DNA of 6,191 nucleotides from positions 1-6,191 of the forward strand of contig JAKFXU010000468.1 in the NCBI GenBank assembly GCA_021731215.1. Reading direction: 5' to 3'. The stretch's first letter is position 1, and each line of letters opens with the position of its first letter. The position numbers and the translations under genes are program-made. This document shows positions 1 through 5,642 of the stretch, piece after piece. This stretch comes from Rhodoferax sp. (GTDB lineage: Bacteria > Pseudomonadota > Gammaproteobacteria > Burkholderiales > Burkholderiaceae_C). The notes beneath the pieces are model-generated. The model did not search any database. It was not told where the DNA came from and saw only the letters and a list, made by a program, of their open reading frames with translations.

Positions 1-98
1 ATGCTCAAAGCACTGAAGATCAAAACGCCAAGTCAATCACAGCAACTTAGCCTGTTGTAGGGGCACGTTTTGAACTCGGAGTCAATGAAATCATAGAC

Positions 99-221
99 TT
101 ACGTCAGTAACTGTCGAACTCGGGGGGCCGGCGTCGCCAGCGTCTGCAGTATGGCCACAACAGCCAGCACGACTATCAGCTCGACCAACGTGAAACCCGA
201 ACACCCGGACTGCGTACCCAT
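99..221 (-). pseudogene. Truncated type IV prepilin (N-terminal helix only)
   Basis: A 40-codon frame encodes an almost complete class III prepilin N terminus and then stops. The leader is MGTQSGCSG, cleavage falls before FTLVELIVVLAVVAIL, Glu is at mature position 5 and Pro at mature position 22, as in real pilins. Similarity fades right after Pro22 and a TAA follows nine residues later, leaving no globular head. A strong GGAGG (230-234) lies eight bases upstream of the ATG. An in-frame ATG at 272 would add 17 residues, including basic ones, but lacks as good a ribosome site. The run of six C at the breakpoint (122-127) does not rescue the gene: one base less gives a stop within a few codons, and one base more gives a stop near 91. 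It follows fimT, where pilE or another pilin often lies. I infer a decayed or recombined pilin; a functional micro-pilin is possible but unproven. Confidence 0.62.
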
Positions 222-229
222 GCTTATCC

Positions 230-234
230 CCTCC
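230..234 (-). promoter_or_regulatory. Strong Shine-Dalgarno of the truncated prepilin
   Basis: GGAGG on the minus strand, within a longer AGGGAGGGG tract, lies eight bases before the ATG at 221. It is the best ribosome-binding site in the window and decides the start at 221 over the upstream ATG at 272. Its preservation in front of a truncated reading frame suggests recent truncation or continued translation. Confidence 0.6.
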
Positions 235-245
235 CTTTGAGTTCG

Positions 246-264
246 GGCCGGTCTTACGCCGGCC
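246..264 (-). repeat. GC-only hairpin in the leader of the truncated prepilin
   Basis: A perfect six-base-pair inverted repeat, GGCCGG and CCGGCC, is separated by a seven-base loop (252-258). It lies about 12 bases upstream of the Shine-Dalgarno on the transcript strand. No T-run follows on either strand, so it is not a classical Rho-independent terminator. It could be an RNA-stabilising 3' end of the operon message, a leader hairpin, or chance in GC-rich sequence. Confidence 0.35.
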
Positions 265-332
265 TCGGTCATGCCTCATCGCCTGAGACACTTCAAAGAA
301 TCAAGACTACGCCAGGAATCAGAAGAAGACCA

Positions 333-348
333 TCCCCCAATTGGGGGA
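333..348. promoter_or_regulatory. Perfect 16-bp palindrome, candidate operator
   Basis: TCCCCCAATTGGGGGA is a perfect dyad with no central spacer, in the 173-bp gap between the fimT stop and the truncated prepilin. It lies 112 bases upstream of the prepilin ATG. No T-run follows the dyad on the minus strand, so it does not look like a terminator. The size and symmetry fit an operator for a dimeric helix-turn-helix regulator controlling a promoter for the prepilin. I do not recognise a specific regulator, and no convincing -35/-10 or sigma-54 promoter could be picked out downstream. Confidence 0.4.
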
Positions 349-394
349 GAAATCAGAAAAAAAAGAAAATCGATCGCCGTTGTTTGCAGCGCCA

Positions 395-991
395 TTAAGG
401 GCAAACGCCTGTTTTGGTGGTACTCACCGACGTGCGGCCTGTCAGGCTGACCTGAATTTCTCTCTCCTGCCCCCCCGCTGACGGGGTGGCGCGGCACAGC
501 TTCAGCGTCGCTTGCGTAGAACCCGCGCCGACGGACTGAAAAGCAATACTGTAAAAGTCCCCTGTCAACCGGTAGTCTGCGGACAGCGCCTGCTGGCGTT
601 GAATCAGCGTCTCATCATTGGGGGGTGCTGCGGAGTCATCCAGCACACCGTCGCCATCTTTGTCATTGAAAATTATCCAGCCTTGCTGCCAACCGCCGGA
701 ACTGGCGCACGTTGTTCCGTTGGCCGACCGGCACAGCGTGACAACGGCATTGCGCTTGATGGCCTCGCTGCGCGCCAGTTGGGCACTGGCAACGAAATTA
801 TTGGCAAAGGACGCCAGTTTGTTGCTCAGGATAGCTTCATTGAAGGATGGAGCCGCCACTGCGGCCAGGACCCCCAGGATGGCGACCGTGACCATCAGTT
901 CGATCAGGGTGAAGCCATGGACGGCCTGCAACCGATCACGGCCAGCCAACACTGTTTCCCTACGGATACGCGATTCAATATTCATGCTCAT
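395..991 (-). CDS. fimT: GspH/FimT-family pseudopilin
   Basis: This is a type IV pseudopilin with a GspH/FimT C-terminal domain, expected to join the minor-pilin tip complex; some family members bind DNA during natural transformation. I choose the ATG at 991, which overlaps the pilY1 stop (ATGA) and gives 198 residues. A frame extension to 1057 would lie inside pilY1, and a second ATG at 985 is also possible. The leader is long (26 residues, ending QAVHG), with cleavage before FTLIELMV and Glu at mature position 5. NNFVASAQLARSEAIKRN (64-81) and GGWQQGWIIFND (99-110) are hallmark GspH/FimT segments, followed by an EF-hand-like loop D110-D118. Cysteines 87/95 and 166/197 could form two disulfides. 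Near the C terminus the DNA-binding GRxR motif of characterised FimT reads GRTS (185-188), so a FimU-like structural role is equally possible. No clear Shine-Dalgarno is seen, consistent with coupling to pilY1. The symbol denotes the family, not proven orthology. Confidence 0.88.
   Translation of the reverse strand: MSMNIESRIRRETVLAGRDRLQAVHGFTLIELMVTVAILGVLAAVAAPSFNEAILSNKLASFANNFVASAQLARSEAIKRNAVVTLCRSANGTTCASSGGWQQGWIIFNDKDGDGVLDDSAAPPNDETLIQRQQALSADYRLTGDFYSIAFQSVGAGSTQATLKLCRATPSAGGQEREIQVSLTGRTSVSTTKTGVCP
470..476 (-). repeat. Seven-base homopolymer (G7) inside fimT
   Basis: Seven consecutive G on the coding strand cover Ala-Gly-Gly at about residues 172-174 of the FimT-like protein. 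An indel here would change the last ~25 residues, including the C-terminal GR motif and the last cysteine. Confidence 0.6.
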
Positions 992-3900
992 TGTTTTGTG
1001 TACCAATAAGTGCGAGTTCTCTTGGTGGTCGACGTCACCACCCCAGGCGTAACGCAATGCGACCCCGTGCAGACCGCATCCACCTCTTTGCCGTCCACTG
1101 TCGTCCTGGCGTAAACCGGTGACGGCGGGAAACCGCCACCAGGGATTATTTCGGCATCGATTATCCCGTCGGCATTTGCGTCAATGGTCCCGGTACCGGC
1201 CGCAAACCCCACTGCGTACAGTTTTGCTTCACCCAGGTTGCTGGTACATATCCCTGCTGCTGGCGGCGTGGGGCGGTTTGTGCCAAAGAAGGTGGTGCCG
1301 AAAACGGTAATGGCATTGCCGACCACTTTTTCGCCAGCCGCAAGTGTCAGATACCAGCCATTTGGGATCACCGCTGTCACATTTTGAAATGGATTGCTGG
1401 TGACATCCACCAGATCGCTCTCTACGCAGGCGCGACCGGTCACGCCTGTGGCACATACCAAGCCCCCGGTCAACCCCACATTCTTGTCCTTCAGCATGTA
1501 AAAGCGGTTCACGACCGCATTCTCAAAGGGATGCTCGCGGTCGCCCGAACCAACCAGTACGGCATCGTAATCCTGGCCGAACACCACGTCAGGTTTGTTG
1601 AGGAATTTGCGCGCATTGGTGCCGCTGCCACCCAATGAAGCAAGTTTATAGCTTTGCCAGTTGGCCGGATCGACATCATCAATATCCACCCGCCAAATAT
1701 TGCCTTTGGTGTCAGCAGCATAGATGCGGTCGAAATTTCCATCGCTGTTCCGGTCCAGCACGGCGAGATCAGCGGGGACACTCGCCATGCCGGTCGGATT
1801 GATGTGCTTCACCAGTACGCCGGTTCGACCATTGATGACAAAGATGCCGCGCCCCTTATCATTGGTAGTCGCAGGAAGCGCATCCTCGTTTTCCGGATCG
1901 TAACCGGCTCCCATGATCACCACCGGGTCGCCAGCCACAGCGCGTATTTTCGCCGGGCGCAGCGTGGACCAAGTCTGGCCGAGTTCTGAAAAATCACCTT
2001 GTCCAGCGATATTCGAATTGCTTATTTTCCAGAGAAATTTTGGGGCATCCGGGTCACTTACGTCCAGCGCATAGGCAAACCGCCCACCACGACGCATGCC
2101 AACGTAAAGATAAACCTTATCGCCATCGGTAGCGACTAGCTTGTCATCATTGTTGGCATCCTTTTGATAGACGGAAACCGAACCGTCGGCAAAATAGGGT
2201 TTCGGATTAGTGGTCGAAATATCCGGGTTGTTATCGCGTAATCGTTTCAGCTTGCCGAGGAATTCGGGGAAAACCATGCCCCATTTCTCGCCGCCATCGA
2301 GATCATTTTGACCACCCTTGACGGCATGGAAAATGCCTCCGTTGGTCCCGTAGTAAACCATAATGTCGCGGTCGTCCGCAGGGCTAGACCGGTTGTAGTT
2401 CACCACCGCCGGGCGTGAATGCAGCAGATCGCCATGGATACGGGCACGAATGTCGGTCGATACGCCATTGCCGTCCTCGTTGTCTTTGTTATCTGCGCCG
2501 CGCACCCAGTTGATGATGTCAGTGCGCTCGGTCGCATCTGCTGCACCAAGAAGCGGTGCAGTAATTCCCGTGGTGTTGGCATTGTTAAACAGATTGGTTG
2601 AGAGAGCAGCACCCGCGACACACGGTCCGTTGCAGGTGTAAAGCTTGCGCGCCGCCTGGCTGGTGGCGAAATCCTGGCGCAATCGCTGGGCGACCCCACC
2701 CTTCTCCACAATGTTACCGTCCGGGGCATCGCTGGCCGATTTCGGCTCGCCGAGAGGGTCAAACGCCCAGTAATTCGAAGTCGTGGTCCAGAAACTGGTT
2801 TTGTCCGATTTGATAAAGCCATTGACCGTGTCCTCCACGCCGTTGCCGAAACGGTCGGCCAGGACGGGATTGCCGTTGACCAGCCCGATCTTGTATTGCT
2901 TGAGATTGCCGGGCCACCGGGGACCGGCACCGGCATCGGGGCGGAATTGCCCCATGTAAACCTGGTTCAGAAAGGAGCCACGCACGTTCACGCTCACTGG
3001 CAGGGTGGACGCCGCGAACACGCTGTCCACGTCTTGAAATTTACTCAATAAATCAACGAAGGCCTTCATTACCGCCTGACCATTATTGGCCTCGAAATAT
3101 TCTCCACCACCCAAAGCTGCGGCACTTTTTAGCAGTTCCCGCGAGCTTTTCATTGTGTTCGTGTTGTAGTTATTGACCGCCGGGTTCTGCACCGCGATGG
3201 TATAGGTCGTCACATTCTGGATGCCGTCAATAGTCGGTACCACATCCTGTTTCTTCAGGGTACGCGCATATTCGTCAAACCAGCTGCTGGTCAGGTTGCT
3301 GGGAGTAAAGGTAACCGGATCTGTCACCAAGATACCGCCGAGCCCATTGAGAAGTGTCCTGGTGTCACCCTCTTCCCCCGAGTCCGGCCCGCCGTTGCCG
3401 ACAAACAGAATGTAATTGTCCTGGCAACTATCGTTGGCCGGGCTGACATAGTTTGATTCGCTCTTGGCGGCCGGATCGTACCCGTCTCTCGTCGTCGTGT
3501 TGTATGGACCGCTGTCAAAACCTACATAAGCCCGCTTGCCGCCATAGTAGAGATAAGCCTCATGCATGCTTTTGGCATAGGGCGCATTGTTGGCTTGCGG
3601 TATGCTTGGGTTGATCTTGGCGACCAGATTGGTGCGATTGGCGGCAACATCCATCGGTCGGACGTGGTAACGCACATAGCCGCCTTTGCCAGAGCCCGAT
3701 GGATTGGCAATCATCAAGCCAAGGTTGATGTTCTTGAGCAGGTCGCTCACTTCCTGTCGGGTGACGCAACCCAATGGAACACGTGTTGCACCAGAAACCG
3801 TGCATGTCGGGAAATAGATCGAGTTAAGCGGATCAATAATATTGTTCAGCACCTGGCGCAACATTTCCAACTTGTCGCCGCTTGTCACCCCATCCAGCAT

Positions 3901-4074
3901 GGTGATACTGCTGTTGTTGCTTGCCGCGTTATCCAGTACCAGCAATACGTTCGGGCGTGTTCCCGTCACGGAGGAATTCGCAAGGAAAATGTCGATATCC
4001 TCTGAAAATGCTGAACAAGCGCCCCAGAACATCAGGAATACAAAGAACTTGCTTAGATGGCGGTTTGGTTTCAT
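988..4074 (-). CDS. pilY1: PilY1-type pilus tip adhesin / mechanosensor (PilC family)
   Basis: PilY1 is a secreted pilus-tip protein acting in adhesion, surface sensing and calcium-dependent control of retraction. The 1028-residue protein has a Sec signal peptide (about 1-24, hydrophobic FFVFLMFWGACSA). A von Willebrand A-like region spans about 42-345: strand PNVLLVLDN, then YILFVGNGGPD at 221-231 (where many relatives have a TDG-type loop) and YTIAV at 291-295. The metal site is degenerate, D48-x-A50-x-S52 instead of DxSxS. The C-terminal Neisseria PilC-type beta-propeller shows GDLLHSRPAVV (548-558), VYYGTNGGIFHAV (573-585), GMRRGGRFAYALDVSDP (659-675) and NGWYLTLAAGEKVV (905-918). EF-hand-like loops are DRNSDGNFD (774-782) and DANADGIID (965-973). 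No RGD motif is present. The ATG at 4074 has GGAG eight bases upstream. It is the only gene here not overlapping its upstream neighbour. Its stop overlaps the fimT start. Confidence 0.97.
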   Translation of the reverse strand: MKPNRHLSKFFVFLMFWGACSAFSEDIDIFLANSSVTGTRPNVLLVLDNAASNNSSITMLDGVTSGDKLEMLRQVLNNIIDPLNSIYFPTCTVSGATRVPLGCVTRQEVSDLLKNINLGLMIANPSGSGKGGYVRYHVRPMDVAANRTNLVAKINPSIPQANNAPYAKSMHEAYLYYGGKRAYVGFDSGPYNTTTRDGYDPAAKSESNYVSPANDSCQDNYILFVGNGGPDSGEEGDTRTLLNGLGGILVTDPVTFTPSNLTSSWFDEYARTLKKQDVVPTIDGIQNVTTYTIAVQNPAVNNYNTNTMKSSRELLKSAAALGGGEYFEANNGQAVMKAFVDLLSKFQDVDSVFAASTLPVSVNVRGSFLNQVYMGQFRPDAGAGPRWPGNLKQYKIGLVNGNPVLADRFGNGVEDTVNGFIKSDKTSFWTTTSNYWAFDPLGEPKSASDAPDGNIVEKGGVAQRLRQDFATSQAARKLYTCNGPCVAGAALSTNLFNNANTTGITAPLLGAADATERTDIINWVRGADNKDNEDGNGVSTDIRARIHGDLLHSRPAVVNYNRSSPADDRDIMVYYGTNGGIFHAVKGGQNDLDGGEKWGMVFPEFLGKLKRLRDNNPDISTTNPKPYFADGSVSVYQKDANNDDKLVATDGDKVYLYVGMRRGGRFAYALDVSDPDAPKFLWKISNSNIAGQGDFSELGQTWSTLRPAKIRAVAGDPVVIMGAGYDPENEDALPATTNDKGRGIFVINGRTGVLVKHINPTGMASVPADLAVLDRNSDGNFDRIYAADTKGNIWRVDIDDVDPANWQSYKLASLGGSGTNARKFLNKPDVVFGQDYDAVLVGSGDREHPFENAVVNRFYMLKDKNVGLTGGLVCATGVTGRACVESDLVDVTSNPFQNVTAVIPNGWYLTLAAGEKVVGNAITVFGTTFFGTNRPTPPAAGICTSNLGEAKLYAVGFAAGTGTIDANADGIIDAEIIPGGGFPPSPVYARTTVDGKEVDAVCTGSHCVTPGVVTSTTKRTRTYWYTKQ

Positions 4075-4082
4075 GGGGCTAT

Positions 4083-4086
4083 CTCC
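4083..4086 (-). promoter_or_regulatory. Shine-Dalgarno of pilY1
   Basis: GGAG lies eight bases upstream of the pilY1 ATG at 4074. It supports that start, and it shows that pilY1, unlike its neighbours, has an independent ribosome site instead of start-stop overlap. Confidence 0.65.
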
Positions 4087-4092
4087 GGTTTT

Positions 4093-4107
4093 TCGTGCAA
4101 AGCACGA
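4093..4107 (-). repeat. Small hairpin between pilX and pilY1
   Basis: TCGTGC-TTT-GCACGA is a perfect six-base stem with a three-base loop in the 36-bp gap between the pilX stop and the pilY1 start. On the transcript it is followed by A residues rather than T residues, so it is not a terminator. It sits just upstream of the pilY1 ribosome site and may tune PilY1 translation or protect mRNA at a processing point; this role is inferred. Confidence 0.4.
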
Positions 4108-4110
4108 GCC

Positions 4111-4596
4111 TCAGGGGCAGGGATTGGGGTCGGATGGAAGCGTAATCTTGATTCCCTGGTGAGTTTCGACGCCGGTTCCGCTCATCGCGTCATTCACCGT
4201 TACTGCAATGTCCCAGTAGGTTTCCAGATACCCGGAGGCGCCGCTAGCGACGATTCCTTCAATGTGGATGCCGGGATTTTGATCACCACTGGAATTGATC
4301 ACGATCGGAATCACATACAGACATTCCGGTTTAGCAACACTCACCGAGTAGGACCCCACCGTAATAGTCTTTGCGACGGGGGTGACGAAAATAGCGGCAG
4401 TGCTGATCACCTCCTCAATCGCCGCATTGGCTGCCGCGGTCGCCTCATCCCGATACTGCATGTTGCCGACGGATTTCAAATTGGTCGAACTCAGCATGAA
4501 GGCGGTCACCATCATCAGGGTGACAAGCACCAGCATGATGAGGCCGACGATAAGGGTGGCACCGCGTTGCCGGCGCTGAGTGGTCATGTGATTCAT
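4111..4596 (-). CDS. pilX: Type IV pilus minor pilin PilX
   Basis: PilX is the small minor pilin thought to sit at the extreme pilus tip, in the GspK-like position next to PilY1. The protein is 161 residues. Its leader is basic (TTQRRQRG), cleavage is at G12|ATLIV, and a long hydrophobic helix follows (13-36). The segment SVGNMQYRDEATAAANAAIEE (about 42-62) is the usual PilX N-terminal helix, and ETYWDIAVTVND followed by VETHQGIKITLP (about 125-154) is the usual C-terminal strand pair. Mature position 5 is Val rather than Glu, which is commonly seen in PilX/GspK-type tip subunits. C92 and C160 could form one disulfide. The ATG overlaps the pilW stop (ATGA), and AGGGA at 4603-4607 gives a Shine-Dalgarno six bases upstream. 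The protein is rather short compared with pseudomonad PilX, as I recall it. Confidence 0.92.
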   Translation of the reverse strand: MNHMTTQRRQRGATLIVGLIMLVLVTLMMVTAFMLSSTNLKSVGNMQYRDEATAAANAAIEEVISTAAIFVTPVAKTITVGSYSVSVAKPECLYVIPIVINSSGDQNPGIHIEGIVASGASGYLETYWDIAVTVNDAMSGTGVETHQGIKITLPSDPNPCP

Positions 4597-5642
4597 GGCG
4601 CTTCCCTGCGTCCGGATGGGTTAACGAGACGGACGGTGGTGGAATAAACGTGGCGCTTGAAACCATCATTCGCTGCCGCAATCGCGGCGGTTGCTCCCAG
4701 TTGATAAGACTTGCTGTCCGTGTAGCCGGGCGTTGCCTCTAGGTTGCGCGCGAGAACGTGAATCTTGACGGCGACAATATTGGCAAGCTGATTCAGGGTG
4801 CAGGGCACACAGGACACGTAGCTATCCGCATTGCCATCCCCAAGGTTGGGGGGGGTAGTAGTGGTGTTGATCGGCAGGCCATTCTTTCCCAGCGTGTCGA
4901 TGCCATATTCAACCCGAAATGCTTCAATGCCCTCGATCAGGGGTTGGGGTGATGAATAAGCCCCATTGACAAGGGAGACGCGCATCAAAGTAGGAAGATT
5001 ATTGCTGGTGGCTAGGTAATAGATGTTGGAAACGACCTTGCGCCGGGCCGCTGGCGTTGTGCAGTCTTTTTCCTTGAGCGGGAATGTTGCGGAATCGATG
5101 ACATACATTGCTTCGGACGGTACCGCAGTGCGGCAAGCGGAAACTTGAATGTGCGGTCCGGTATCCGCTCCACCGTCGCAGTTGCTAGTGCCTGCGGTGC
5201 AGGTATTGGCATGGCGCACCAGCAGCACTTCGCTGCTGGCCAACACCCCCGTCACGTTGCAGCCCGCCAACGCGCTGCCGTCGGCAAACCCCTGTACCGG
5301 GATGGCGAGCAAATTTATTTTGTACGGATCATCCCACCCGGTCACGACACACGGACCAGGGATGGCAGTGGGTGTAGGGAAGGCAAGCGACGAATCTGCA
5401 ACTGCGGTGTAACCGAGTCTGCCCCAGAAGCCGGCATGAACAAGATCATTTTGCAGCACCTGCATGGCAAAGCGTCCATTTTCAATCTGGCGGTTGGTCT
5501 TGGCCATCTCGCTGTTGTTGCGGTTAACGTTGACCAGCAGGGTAATGAGCGCCAGCACGATCAGCAGGCCGATGACCATGGACACCATCAACTCGACCAG
5601 CGTGAAGCCGGCCTGCCGCATGTGACGGGTGGGCTTGTTCAT
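4593..5642 (-). CDS. pilW: Type IV pilus minor pilin PilW
   Basis: PilW is a large minor pilin that belongs to the PilVWX tip complex and helps link the pseudopilins to PilY1. I place the start at 5642, giving 349 residues. That ATG overlaps the pilV stop (ATGA) and leaves a 12-residue basic leader ending RQAG|FTLVE. The frame can be extended 20 codons upstream to 5702, but that would lie inside pilV and lengthen the leader implausibly. Visible landmarks are the N-terminal helix (residues 13-40) with Glu at mature position 5, the PilW signature ENGRFAMQVLQNDLVHAGFWG at about 54-74, YYLATSNNLPTLMRVSL at about 208-224, PLIEGIEAFRVEYGID at about 234-249, and the terminal strand RHVYSTTVRLVN at 330-341. 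Several cysteines (98, 128, 148, 155, 170, 194, 278, 281) suggest periplasmic disulfides. The coding sequence contains a run of eight C at about codons 263-265. The stop overlaps the pilX start. Confidence 0.94.
   Translation of the reverse strand: MNKPTRHMRQAGFTLVELMVSMVIGLLIVLALITLLVNVNRNNSEMAKTNRQIENGRFAMQVLQNDLVHAGFWGRLGYTAVADSSLAFPTPTAIPGPCVVTGWDDPYKINLLAIPVQGFADGSALAGCNVTGVLASSEVLLVRHANTCTAGTSNCDGGADTGPHIQVSACRTAVPSEAMYVIDSATFPLKEKDCTTPAARRKVVSNIYYLATSNNLPTLMRVSLVNGAYSSPQPLIEGIEAFRVEYGIDTLGKNGLPINTTTTPPNLGDGNADSYVSCVPCTLNQLANIVAVKIHVLARNLEATPGYTDSKSYQLGATAAIAAANDGFKRHVYSTTVRLVNPSGRREAP
4848..4855 (-). repeat. Eight-base homopolymer (C8) inside pilW
   Basis: Eight consecutive C on the coding strand form codons ACC CCC CCC (Thr-Pro-Pro, about residues 263-265 of PilW). 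Slippage by one base would shift the frame and remove roughly the last quarter of the protein. It is the longest single-base run in the coding regions of this window. Confidence 0.7.

Noticed and set aside
1..60. Plus-strand frame from base 1 to a TAG at 58-60, possible tail of a convergent gene or a 19-codon peptide
   Set aside because: Too short to judge, no ribosome site visible, no recognisable motif; cannot be told from chance at a window edge.
91..291. 66-codon minus-strand frame overlapping the truncated prepilin
   Set aside because: The neighbouring frame encodes the recognisable prepilin helix and has the Shine-Dalgarno; this frame is a charged, unstructured shadow.
297..315. Sigma-54-like TGGC...TTGA element upstream of the truncated prepilin
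   Set aside because: Pilin genes often use sigma-54, but the spacing is one base short and the -12 element lacks GC (TTGAT), so it does not meet the consensus.
333..370. Palindrome plus A8/T8 tract as a Rho-independent terminator of the operon
   Set aside because: On the transcript strand the T-run precedes the stem instead of following it; on the plus strand A residues follow the stem. Neither orientation gives a stem followed by T residues.
512..1052. Two overlapping plus-strand frames opposite fimT
   Set aside because: Both are antisense to an unmistakable pseudopilin and to each other's reading; no ribosome site or family similarity.
988..4074. RGD integrin-binding motif in PilY1, as in Pseudomonas aeruginosa
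   Set aside because: No RGD occurs in the 1028 residues; the nearest is RGA at 525-527.
4057..4647. Long plus-strand open frame (196 codons) opposite pilX
   Set aside because: It is antisense to a clear pilX, has no recognisable domain, and fits the GC-codon shadow pattern; the minus-strand gene has leader, helix and family motifs.
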